From NCBI RefSeq assembly GCF_910592395.1, contig NC_088310.1, forward strand, positions 3,169,501-3,233,500: a stretch of DNA of 64,000 nt, given 5' to 3'. The translations under genes were made by a program, and so were the position numbers. The stretch is from Lineus longissimus. Lineage: Eukaryota > Nemertea > Pilidiophora > Heteronemertea > Lineidae. Of the stretch, positions 49,441-59,739 are shown in pieces. A model generated the notes under the pieces. It saw only the letters and a program-made list of their open reading frames with translations. It had not been told where the DNA came from and did not search any database. Within the stretch, counting starts at the first letter, position 1, and each line of letters opens with the position of its first letter.

Positions 49441-49790
49441 TGAACAATGTGATGTCTGTTTCATAACAGCCGTGAATTCATAAGTTGTGCAATTAATGTA
49501 TATTTTGGATATACAGTAGAACCTCCATCAGCGGACACCTCTCTAATAAGGACACCCTCTCTATTAAGGACACTGATTTTGGTCCGAAATTGAATTACCA
49601 TTCAATTTTACCTCTCTGATCAGGACACCTCGCTATTAAGGACAGTACTTTTCAGTCCCACGGGTGTCCTTAATAGAGAGGTTCTACTGTATTAGGTTAT
49701 GGTCTCTCGAACATGAAAGACCGCCTTAAATAATATTTCAGGCATTGACTGCAACTTAATTTTGAATAAATATCTGTATTGTTTGTAAAT
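49441..49790 (+). promoter_or_regulatory. Usherin 3'UTR with poly(A) signal
   Basis: AATAAA at 49765-49770 is the first good polyadenylation signal after the stop codon. Another lies near 50864. The interval contains a complete MITE (49512-49691), so that element would be transcribed as part of the 3'UTR if the 49765 signal is used. Confidence 0.55.
49512..49691. repeat. 180-bp pogo-like MITE in the usherin 3'UTR
   Basis: Inverted ends TACAGTAGAACCTC and GAGGTTCTACTGTA, with internal CACCTCTCTAATAAGGACAC and GTGTCCTTAATAGAG. It has a TA-flanked CAGTAGAACCTC end as in pogo/Tigger-type elements. Diverged relatives lie at 19840, 51366 and 62090 in this window. Confidence 0.88.
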
Positions 49791-49791
49791 T

Positions 49792-51060
49792 ACCTAATAT
49801 TCACTGCCCTCAATTGTTTCTTGGTCAATTCGGAACTTTGTGTCTTATTATGTTTTCACATTGATTGATATCCGACTACATAATTATTATCATGAACACC
49901 GATGAAATACTACTTTTGATACCACACCATAGTTTGGAAAGTTTGTTGTTTTGTATGAGATTGGTGTTAACTTGAATTTATGTGTGTTGGCACCATGTGT
50001 AGGCCTATTAGGTTTGTTTAGAAATACTCTCAAATTGGGATCAATTTGTGTATTTGTGTAAAAGCCAACTATCGTCCTTACTATATTAATGATCCGATGT
50101 GATTGTTGACAATTGAGATTACATTGAAACTGGCTCAGAAATAGTTTTTCCAAAACTTGTCATTTATACAACATGCATGTAGACTCACAAACGATGGTCC
50201 ATTTTTGGTTCTTTTGAGCTTTTAGTATTTATATCCATATAGGGTTCTTGATACTGCATAATATGCTTTGATCGTTTAAGAGGGTGTCAATTCTGTTGTA
50301 AATATCTATAGGGCCTACTGTGATTAACAATCCGTCCTTTATCGAACAAATTTGTTACCATGTTTACATGTCTTGCCCCTGCCCATATACTTTGTAAATA
50401 GGTTAAGAAAGTGGTACAATTATAGTCATGTCACAATTATAGCCTGTGTGCATTCCTCTGTACTGCCAGCTGTTTTCTACACAATAAGGACTACATCATA
50501 GACTTCAATCTTTAACCTTTTTGAAAAACACGCTGAAGGCGGAGTTGATGTAGAAAGATAACAGCCAGTCTCCTTTTCTGCCTAGACAAACAAGTTGTCT
50601 CATTATCTTGGTCACAAGTTTATCACTATCATGCTCGTTATGTATTTTAACTGTCCTATTTACCTAACTCAGCATTTAATGTTTTAATGTATTTGTTGTA
50701 AATATTGCGTGATGGTTTAACACATTCTATATCATGTACTTAACTTTTACTATTTTGATCTTCTTGACATTCCAGTAATGTATTAACTTATATTTACATA
50801 TTTCTCCTTTTTGTTTTTAGTTAATTTTTTAACTACATTGTATGATACTCATTGACAATTTAGAAATAAATTGTACCAAATGCACATTCTACATTTCTGT
50901 GATGTCATTTTTTGGGACTTTGGAGAATCATATCTACTGTCGTTTGTGTGGGAAGATAGCTTGTGGCTGTGCTGAACCTGTTTTGACAACTAAAGCAAGT
51001 CATTATCTCTATCAAATTCCTTTAGTTTGATACTGATAACTTTCCAAAGGCATGAAAACC
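49792..51060. other. Intergenic, AT-rich, no gene seen
   Basis: No coding frame with family resemblance. Several AATAAA-like words occur. The minus-strand frame 49890-50153 and plus-strand frame 50842-51030 are short and low-complexity. Confidence 0.6.
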
Positions 51061-51090
51061 AATGATACAGGACCCACAGTTAGAAATTGG

Positions 51091-51300
51091 CTTAGGCGAC
51101 AGTAGCGCTGTCTCGTGGCAGAAAGTTGAACTGAAATCTTCGTCCAAAGCTCTCAGTTCCACTTTCTACCGCTGGATGGCACTTTCACTCGCCGGTTTAG
51201 GCGACAGTAACGCTGTCTCGTGGCAGAAAGTAGAACTGAAACTTCGTCCAAAACTCTCAGTTCCACTTTCTACCGCTGGAGAGCACCTCTGTCGCCTAAA
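51091..51300. repeat. Palindromic element with internal tandem duplication
   Basis: TTAGGCGACAGTAGCGCTGTC at 51092 recurs at 51197 (105-bp period), and the element closes with CTGTCGCCTAAA at 51300, the reverse complement of the start. The inner part also pairs: GGCAGAAAGTAGAACTGA with TCAGTTCCACTTTCTACC. Confidence 0.8.
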
Positions 51301-51365
51301 TCGCTTTCCTATGAAATTGAGCTGGAACCTAGGCCTTACCTCCAAGCAATTGCCGTATAGACTTT

Positions 51366-51512
51366 TTGACTGTGGAACCTACCACAGCAAACACCTCCCT
51401 ATTAAGAACACTATTTTTAGTCGCAAAGTTGTAGTTTCCATTAAATTTGACCTCTCTAATCAGGACACCTCTAGGACAGCACTTGTCAGTCCCAAGAGTG
51501 GTTCTACAGGCT
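51366..51512. repeat. Diverged pogo-like MITE copy
   Basis: Contains GTGGAACCTACC, AACACCTCCCTATTAAGAAC, ACCTCTCTAATCAGGACACC and GTGGTTCTACAG in the same order as the copy at 49512-49691. Confidence 0.75.
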
Positions 51513-51726
51513 AGGGACTCCAATACAGTCCCTTTCGTCATCCTGATTGTCCTTCCTCTATGTAATAGGTGATAAGACAAGGCCTGTCCATTGCATTTGG
51601 AGTATAAATGGGGCATCTGAAGCTAATAAATTTCACCTTGGACATTGTCAGACAGCTAGGCCATAATCACCTTTGTGACATCGTCCCTGTGGCATATACC
51701 ACACTCTTTTATATACTAATATTTTC

Positions 51727-52110
51727 ATTGCAACAGTCAGGTTGTGACATTGCGAAGACATTGGCTGGGCCCTAATGCCGTCTTTGCAACAGCAAGGTTG
51801 TGTCACTGCGCTGGACATGGCCAGACTCTGGCATTGTCCTTGCAACAACAAGGTTGTGCCACTGTGCTTGGCATGTTCAAACTTTAATATCGTCCTTGCT
51901 ACAGCCAGGTTGTGACGCTGTGGTCGTAACAGCTAGACTATAACATTGCCCTTGCTAAAGTCAGCTGTGATACTGTCCTGGGTACGTACTGCCAGACTCG
52001 AATACTGTCCTTGCCAAGTATGATGCAATGTGTTCGGCGGTGTTGTCCTTGGAACAGTGAGGTTGTGGTCGGAGTGGCTGGACTATGGCATTCACTGCAC
52101 GAAATGGGTT
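51727..52110. repeat. Degenerate ~56-bp minisatellite
   Basis: About six or seven units built on TTGCAACAGCAAGGTTGTG, then CACTG, then a variable stretch ending ATTGTCC. The first four units are 56 bp; later ones are eroded. No coding potential. Confidence 0.85.
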
Positions 52111-52293
52111 GGAATACTGAGTTCTTTTTTTAATTTTGAGATCAGTATTCAAGCTGTGATATGTGTTATAATTAGAATATTGCAGGATATTTGCTCAATA
52201 TTTGTCAGCATTTCTGAATACATCCCATGATACGGCCAGTATTACTGACGTATCCTGACCATATAATGACATAGAATATCGATATACTGGGCG

Positions 52294-52400
52294 AGGAGGA
52301 AGCATGCTTCATGCGATCGTGGTATTGGTGACCCAACCCCAAGCCACATCCTGCACGACTGTCCGTTGAACATGTTGAAGACGAAGCAATGGGAATCACC
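52294..52400 (+). pseudogene. Possible LINE reverse-transcriptase C-terminal relic
   Basis: One frame reads KHASCDRGIGDPTPSHILHD followed by CPLNMLKTKQW. This resembles the C-terminal Cys-His motif common after the reverse transcriptase of non-LTR elements (C-x-x-G...PxxHILxxCP). No upstream RT motifs are seen and stops follow, so it is at most a short dead fragment. Confidence 0.4.
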
Positions 52401-52614
52401 GAATTGCCGATATGTCGCGAACTGAGAATGGCTACGAAAATATCCGAACGCAGAAGAAGGTTCAGATTGTCCGTATTGAACTTTGAAGCCAGGTTGTCTC
52501 AGAGTGGTGAGAATAACTATATAGACTATCACATTGTCCTTACTATAAGGTCAGGTTTTAACTGAACGTTGTCCTCGCTACGGACATGTTCTGTTTTGGA
52601 CATGGCTATAGACC

Positions 52615-52840
52615 CTATAGATTCATGCACTTGATTGGGAACACCGTTATGATCATGTTGTGTACCGCTGCGCTGGGGCTGTCCCGTTTTATTGATTGAG
52701 ATGTGACTTTTGACGTAACCATTTACCCGTCTCCGTCACAACCAACAATCGTCCGTGTCGTCACGACGCAAGATGCGGCAGGTGCCCCAGGACTGGTACC
52801 CGTGACAGAACAACGTACATGGTGACGTCGAGAGGTCGTA
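52615..52840. repeat. One-ended relative of the 25021 MITE
   Basis: CTATAGATTCATGCACTTGA followed by TTGGGAACACCGTT matches the terminal repeat of the element at 25021-25168. GTCACGACG and ATGGTGACGTCG further in recall its centre. The opposite end was not found, so the copy is truncated or diverged. Confidence 0.65.
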
Positions 52841-53539
52841 GATGCCGTCGGAAAGTCGAAAATGTCCTTCTAAATTGTCATTTCTGGAGGGAAAAGCCGT
52901 TTCCAACCAGAACTTTCAATCAATCGACAGATAATGCGGCAGTATTGACACTTTAACTAGTAAGTATACATAAGCACGCATATTAGATTATCATCCGGGA
53001 TTGATGCCTCACTCTAATCCCAGAACACAGAGAGATGGACTTCAAAATGCTTTTCAGATTATCTTGATCAAGCAACTTAACTTCACTGAATTTCATCTTG
53101 CTTCCAGACCACACCATTCAGACCATGTCAAGCAGAAAACTGACATTACAGATTTATCAGGCCAATCATAATTGTCTTCGGTGTGCGCTTTCCCGATTTG
53201 TTGTCCAGACGTTCCATCCATATCCGGTGTCTCCTCCATCCAGTTTGTGCATCTCCTGGTTTTGGCAGTCGCATCTAGCCATGGAGGCACGGACCGATCT
53301 AGTATGATAAACAGATCCGAAAGAAGAAACGCTTGAAGTAACCCTTTCCTTTCTTTGGTAACTTTTCCAGTCGAGGAGGACAAATGATTGAAGACATGGT
53401 ATCGTCGGCATCATTCATATCATCCTCGTCATCTGACTAAAGTGATCATGGTTTTTTTAACCGCGCCTTTAACTACCAATGACTTCGTCTCCTTAACTTT
53501 TCAGTCTGATCTAGTCCAATTAACGCATCAACTGACGCC
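52841..53539. other. Region upstream of the tetraspanin gene
   Basis: No coding frame recognised; it presumably includes the promoter and 5'UTR. The frames on both strands at 53093-53414 overlap one another and show no family signature. Confidence 0.5.
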
Positions 53540-56500
53540 ATGCCTTCGTGTGTTGTTAATTTCACCGAAAAAGGGCGATACAACTTGGGTTTGACTTTAT
53601 CTGTCCTCCACTCCTTCATGTCGCTCTTTGGTCTCGGACTCATAGCGGCAGCGGTCTACATCAAGGTTGAGATGGACAGCCGGACGGTCCTCCTGGACAA
53701 ATATACGACAGACCCCGTACCCTACATGCTCATATCTTTAGGAATCCTCTTGATCCTATTTCACGGAGTGGCTGTAATAATGTGTTACAATTGTGCCAAA
53801 CTGAAGACAAGGGACCGTTTCCAAGGTGCGCTCCTGGCCCTCATGGTTGGTTTTTTAGTCTTCGTCTGGGTTGTCCTCAGTGGCGGCATTATGTGTTTCA
53901 CGCACCAAGACTATATGAAATCTGCGTTTACTGGAGGTATTCTAAAGAGCATGAAGAAGTACGGCGTCAAAAAGGATACCAAACTTCTGTTGGACAACCT
54001 GCAGATGTCCTACAAATGTTGCGGGAGTAGGAACCTCACGGACTGGTTCAAAGTTGACTGGATCGATCAGAGATACGTGGACCGCCGGGTCGATTTGATC
54101 ATCGGGTGAGTTGTGAAGATGCATGTTGGTTGTGCCATTGGGATTATTTCAAAATTCATAAATGCATGCTTAGTCTTGCCTTCACCCTCCAACGAGTGAA
54201 TGACTTAACGGGGAAGGACACATCGGCATCATAGATCAACAAGGTCATTATGGTCGCTTTAGAAGAACCATATACCATAATCCGTCACAATACAAAATAC
54301 CCGAACAATTTTTCCATGAGGACGTTTTCGTCCGCTCTAGGGTTGTAATTTGTCTTCGACGATGTTCGCAGCTTCTTCTTCAGCAAGGCACATCTTATTT
54401 CGGCCGGTCTGTAAGCAGTTGTATTCTTTGAAATAGAAGTCCGCATACATCTTTCAATACGAGCATCGTGTTAAGTTATGGTACACTTTACACATTCAAA
54501 AATTTTGCTTACCATAATGTTTTTTTGACCAGACCAATTTCGCCTCGGGTGTACAAAGACCACGTCCCATTCAGTTGCTGCGACCCAGCCTCAATGCAAC
54601 CATGTGTCCATACCTTCGTCAACCACACGATGTTCTACAGGAACTACAAGGAGCACACCCTCTACAAGAAAGGATGCGTCAAGGCGCTGATGGACTACTT
54701 CGAGCTAATCTTGGTCCCCGCAGGACGGGTTGTCCTCTCCTTATTTGGTGCCGAGGTGAGTAACGTATCATAATCGGGAAATTGAGAATAGTGTCATGAT
54801 ACGCACACACAGCGTCACATCCTTCTTTAAACTCAGGGAACATTGAGATTGTTGGCAGGACGAATCTGTCAGCCCAAAGACAGCGTCACATCCACCTTGT
54901 TTCATGGAGAATATTGTCAGGACGAATCTGACAGCGTCACATCCATCTTGAAACATGGAGAACATTGTCCGGAGACACTGTCACAATTTAATTAACCAAG
55001 GCTTTCAGTCTCAGGTGCCACAGTCAGTCCAAGTTAGCACTGTCACAACCAAGCCTGTCATACCAGGCGACACTGTCACATCTAAACCATTTCCTCTTTG
55101 TTTCAGTGGTTCATACTTTTACTGATGAAATACTTCTACACGTCAATGCGTAATGCAAGTCTCTGGGGTAACCCAGCCATGCGTGCCCCAGGGTGGCTCA
55201 TTGAGACATGCTGCTGCCTCTGCTGTGACCCAGACATGGGGCGCCCATACAAACCTCCTCCTGAAGCTTACCAAGACACCCCAAACCAGAATCTATCGCC
55301 ACACTACCCCCAACCTGCAGAACCTCCACCAACAATGGATTACAGTAAGTGTTGAAATTTTGAGGACGATCTTGAGAAAATCCTTCACTTCGATTGTCTC
55401 TTCCTCAGAATGAGATGAAATACCAAGTATGTTTACGTGAAAGATGGGAGATACTCTGAGAGGTTGCTTCCGATTTCACAGGGGATGTACCTTGGTCAAC
55501 CATATGCAACTCTAACAGCTATAATTTTCTTTAAGATGAAATGCAAGAATATACGGAAGCAGGATACGATTACCAAGATACCGAGCCTTATTATGAAAAC
55601 GAAGGGTGGGGCGAGGATGAGTTCATCGATTATGGGAATGATTATGACAACAATATGGACCAACAAGGTTACTGGGGATACCAAGATGAGGAGGGGTACA
55701 ATGACTACCAGGAGGAACCAATCTATCAAAACATCGATCACCTCCGACAAATGATGCCCCAGAATCAGACAATGGACTATGGTGGATATTCAGACGGTTA
55801 TCATCAAATGGCTGACCACTCAGCCGGGATGCATCCCTCATACCCCACTGCAGAACCCTATACGCAGCAAGCCATGTCTCCACAGTTTCCTACCCAGCAA
55901 GGTTTGTCATCTCATGGCCATCCTCAGTATTCACCACAGAGTTATCCACAAACTCAGTCACCATACCAAACTAGTCCGCATCAAGCACAACATCCGCATC
56001 AAGCACAACATGAGATGCCTTCGCCCCATGCGCACCCTCACGGTTCTCCTTTGGGCCACCATGCCAGTCCAGGGACACCTCATCATCCAACTGGTCACCC
56101 ACAGACAAGGCAAGAACATTCACCGGGCATGCACGATGGACATTCTGCTCAAAGACGTAGGATGTCAAATTTGGGCCAAAGTCATCAAGATGTTCATTGG
56201 GAGCCGGGTGATCATGATGTGCGCAGGGATTTGTTTGGAGCCAAACATGGTGGCAAGAAAAAAGATGGGCCACACACACCTAAATCTGATATGGATGTTG
56301 GTAGCGCAAAGAAAAGTAAGTCGAAAAAAAAGAAGTTTTTAGGGTTATCGAAGGGGAAGAAAACTGCTGGAGAAGATGACAATACTTCGCCTAAAAAAGG
56401 ATCACCAAAATCTAAGAAAGGAACACCCAAATCACCTCAAAAGGGTACACCAAAATCACCCAAAAAGGGTACACCCAAGTCACCTCAAAAGGCTACACCA

Positions 56501-57256
56501 AAAACACCTCAAAAGGGTACATCGAAATTGTCACCGCAGAGTAACAAAACTCCTGGGAGAAGCAAATCACCAAAAGGCGCCATGGGTAGCTCGCCCAGAA
56601 AGAAATTGTTTGGATCGCCAGGAAAAGGAATTGGGTCGCCAGAAAAGAAAAGTCCTGGGAGAAGCAAATCACCAAAAGGCGCCATGGGTAGCTCGCCCAG
56701 AAAGAAATTGTTTGGATCGCCAGGAAAAGGAATTGGGTCGTCAGAAAAGAAAAGTCCTGGGAGAAGCAAATCACCAAAAGGCGCCATGGGTAGCTCGCCC
56801 AGAAAGAAATTGTTTGGATCGCCAGGAAAAGGAATTGAGTCGTCAAAAAAGAAAAGTCCTGGGAGAGGCAAATCACCAAAAGGCGCCGTGGGTAGCTCGC
56901 CCAGAAAGAAATTGTTTGGATCGCCAGGAAAAGGAATTGGGTCGTCAAAAAAGAAAAGTCCTGGGAGAGGCAAATCACCAAAAGGCACCATGGGTAGCTC
57001 GCCCAGAAAGAAATTGTTTGGATCGCCAGGGAAAGGAATTGGGTCGTCAAAAAAGAAAAGTCACAAGGGTTTTTCATTTAAGAGAAATAAATCTTCTTCA
57101 CCGAAGAGAAGCAAGTTACCTGGGTTAAAGAAACCAAAATTCTTCAAGAAATCGCCAAAGTTTCCAAAAGCCCCGAAGGTTGGAAAATCAAAGTTTGGAA
57201 AATCAAAGTTTGGAAAATCAAAGTTTGGAAAATCGAAGAAGAACAAATTGAAGTGA
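53540..57256 (+). CDS. Peripherin/ROM1-family tetraspanin with long basic repeat tail
   Basis: Exons are 53540-54105, 54533-54755, 55107-55344 and 55536-57256, giving 915 aa in consistent phase. Four membrane helices lie at about 17-41, 62-83, 97-119 and 245-272. The large loop has YKCCGSRNLTDWFKVDWIDQRY (human PRPH2: [22 protein letters not shown]), then FSCCDP, QPC and KKGC. The intron after the loop's first half matches the PRPH2 exon 1/2 boundary. PRPH2 and ROM1 shape photoreceptor disc rims in vertebrates. Exon 3 adds a CCCLCC cluster and a Pro-rich stretch. Exon 4 adds about 570 aa: an acidic Tyr-rich segment, a His/Pro/Gln segment, then Lys/Ser/Pro repeats ending in KFGKSK repeats. Orthology to PRPH2 rather than a sister clade is not established. 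Confidence 0.88.
54793..55085. repeat. Degenerate minisatellite in tetraspanin intron 2
   Basis: Repeated words GACAGCGTCACATCC, ATGGAGAA(T/C)ATTGTC and AGGACGAATCTG recur at about 55-75 bp spacing, then decay to GACACTGTCACA near the acceptor at 55106. Intronic. Confidence 0.8.
56551..57060 (+). repeat. Five tandem 102-bp coding repeats (34 aa each)
   Basis: The unit begins at 56551, 56653, 56755, 56857 and 56959. Each encodes KSPGRSKSPKGAMGSS then PRKKLFGSPGKGIGSS with only a few substitutions (S to G, A to V or T). The copies are nearly identical at synonymous sites too, which implies recent expansion or ongoing gene conversion. SPKK, SPRKK and KSP words resemble histone H1 and neurofilament-type tails. 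Upstream, 56400-56530 holds shorter GTPKSPQK repeats. Confidence 0.95.
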
Positions 57257-58703
57257 ATCATTGAAGACAGCACCCTATGCAACAACTGAAGGCAGCATCC
57301 TGGGATAACACTCAAACTTTCAAAGGTACTGGGAAATTAAAAGTGGGAGAGGCAAGTCATGTTTGCATTAAGGCCCTGGTGTTGTGAGGGTGGCTGGTGA
57401 CTTGTCCTGGTCAGGCAAACATCAACAATGCAAGCAATGCTGTGTCTGGCAAAGGGTTATCCGTGGATTCAAATGTATTGAGAGACTTACCAGTTTCGCT
57501 TATAGATACTTGTACATGTATACCAATCAATAAACTATTTTCTATCAAAACTTATTTATTCATCAAAAATTTAATGCACATGAATTGAACACCCGAGGGT
57601 CCGGTTAATAATAGAAAGCATGTTAGCTCATAACATCATGCTGACATGTTGTTACATGTGCATTGATGTACAACAAAAACAAAAATAAGCCAATATGAAT
57701 TTTTCTGTCCCTTTAAAAGTGATATTACGTTTGGCCTCTGGCCTCAGGTGATATCACGGGCCAGAATAATCCATACTGCCCATGGCAAAGGGTTTTTGCA
57801 AAATCCCGATGAAGTCTTAACATGTGATAAAATATGAGACCAAATGGTGAGTTCACATTGTTACATAATGTGTCGTGAAGCACATCTTACAATATTCATG
57901 CATGAACAAAATAATGGCAATATTGTGCTTTTGTAATTGAACACTCTGGCAAAAAGATATTGGTTTAATGAAAACAGTTTAAGAACAAGCTGATAGCACA
58001 TATACATTTAAAGCATACATATATATATTGATGAGGCACTGAGAGACACTGTGACTAGTGTGAGAGATTTCCGAAATCATCCTTGATGAAGCATGCTAAC
58101 CTACTGGTCATCAGCAAACAGCACTGTGACTGAGTGCAGTGTCTGACGAAAATTCATTACATGGGTGTCAAAGTTGCAAGATAACGAAACCGCAATATTA
58201 TGGCATTCAATTTCATTACCACGATTCCAGAACTTATATACACGGACATATGAAATGATACTGGGCTTGAGTTACATGTACATTGTTCCTTCCCATTAAT
58301 TAGCAAGATGCACCGAAATAGCGACACTTACCCGATAAAATATCTTTTGCTAAACCAGCTAATGCATTTTCATGTAAGACAAAGCTAGAATAGATTTACA
58401 GCTGGCAAACTCTTTTGTTTAATCATCATTTGTTTATTTGCAAAAAGAGCAGCTTTGGCCCTGTTGACGTTACTATGGTCATTGGATATTGGAAGGTTAC
58501 TTAATTGACATATAAATTGTGTACAGTGTATTAAGTTCAGCTCAAAACTTAACTCTTCTCCTCCCGTTTTTTCACTCTGACAACTTTAGCCAAGATTCTT
58601 TTATTGCTACAGATGATGTACATGACGTAACTGTGAAGTGACGAGATTCATTCAATATACCACCTCCAGCAAGGAATTTTAAGACAGAAGGCCCTGGCTA
58701 TCC
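57257..58703. other. Tetraspanin 3'UTR and intergenic region
   Basis: AATAAA at 57529-57534 is a likely poly(A) signal for the tetraspanin. Beyond it the sequence is AT-rich with no supported gene. Confidence 0.6.
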
Positions 58704-59255
58704 TTAGGGAGCAACCATTCAGTACGTACGCACTGAGGGGGGGTCTATGAAATTCGTACACTATGCGTACAGGGGGGGAGGGGGGTTAATGGTCTTGCGT
58801 ACGTACGCAACCCAAGAACCATTTTTTGAACAAATAAAAAATAAATATATTATCATAATAATCTTCTCCTCTTTTTTATTCTTATTTGGATAATCATACT
58901 TGTTCTTCACAAGATGTGTGAACTCATACGCTTCTGGGTTCGGATGTTACTCGACTACAATGTTTTAGCAATTTCCAGCGCCGTTTAATTTCCCGGTATT
59001 ATGCGTGTCGCCGTCGGAGAAAAATTGCGCAGTTGACTTGCCAATACCACGCCAATCCGATTGTGGCGCCACAGTGTAGCAAAATCAGGTACTATGTCTG
59101 TTCGTCTGCTAGGGAATTCAAGGTTCTATAGGCGTATGCTCGTACGAGGGGAGGGGGGGGGGTATGAGGCAATGCGTACAAGGTGCATACAGGGGGGAGG
59201 GGGGTGTCTCAAAATTGGCATTTTCGTGCGTACGTACTTAATGGACGCTCCCTTA
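58704..59255. repeat. ~550-bp DNA element with inverted ends
   Basis: Left end TTAGGGAGCAACCATTCAGT then ACGTACGCAC; right end GTGCGTACGTACTTAATGG then ACGCTCCCTTA. Subterminal G runs (GAGGGGGGG) lie inside both ends with CGTAC words. No transposase frame is seen, so it is non-autonomous. It sits just downstream of the BANF1 stop codon. Confidence 0.88.
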
Positions 59256-59311
59256 CCAGACTAATGTTCATATTTACATGTAACACAGCATCTAAATACA
59301 GGCCATTGCCT

Positions 59312-59714
59312 CTACAAGAATGCATTGCAGTATTCCTTCAAACAATTTGAACAATCGTCTGCCTGTTTTTTATTCGCTCGTACTGCTTCTTTCAACCAAT
59401 CTTGAAACAGTTCGCTGTCTTTCTTCATGATGAGGAACTGCCCTAACACGACATAGGCCTGAAAAAAAGAGTAGTTTTTTATATATCAGGTTACCCTAGT
59501 CACAAAGATTTTTTGGGCGGGCATTTTGGAAAGGATTTGTCTGCTCTGTCAAATTTTCCTGACATGGTGCGGCGTACCCAAAACATACCTTATCAAAACC
59601 TTGTTTGCTGAGTCTCTCTCCGAGGACTGGGCCAATCCCTGCTAAAGATGTCACCTCCTTTTCACCCATAGGTTCTGACAAGAAGTCTCGGTGCTTTTGA
59701 GATGTTGAAGACAT
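59312..59714 (-). CDS. Barrier-to-autointegration factor (BAF)
   Basis: BAF is a small dimeric DNA-bridging protein that links chromatin to LEM-domain proteins and lamins and rebuilds the nuclear envelope. Two exons on the minus strand: 59714-59589 (42 codons) and 59458-59312 (48 codons plus stop), joined in phase 0 by donor AAG/GTATGT and acceptor TTTTTTCAG. The 90-aa product (human 89) begins [20 protein letters not shown], then [15 protein letters not shown] (helix-hairpin-helix region), [14 protein letters not shown] and [11 protein letters not shown]. The human counterparts are [32 protein letters not shown] and CDAFL. A splice acceptor (TTTTTAAAG) about 26 bp upstream of the ATG suggests a separate 5'UTR exon. 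Confidence 0.97.
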
Positions 59715-59739
59715 TTGGACTTTAGTTCTGTTTGTCCTT

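Noticed and set aside
52242-52532. Minus-strand frame of 96 codons
   Set aside because: No domain seen; the opposite strand gives a better explanation as a LINE C-terminal relic.
56493-57077. Long minus-strand frames opposite the tetraspanin tail
   Set aside because: They are shadows of the 102-bp repeats (period divisible by three, few stops) and have no start or splice context.
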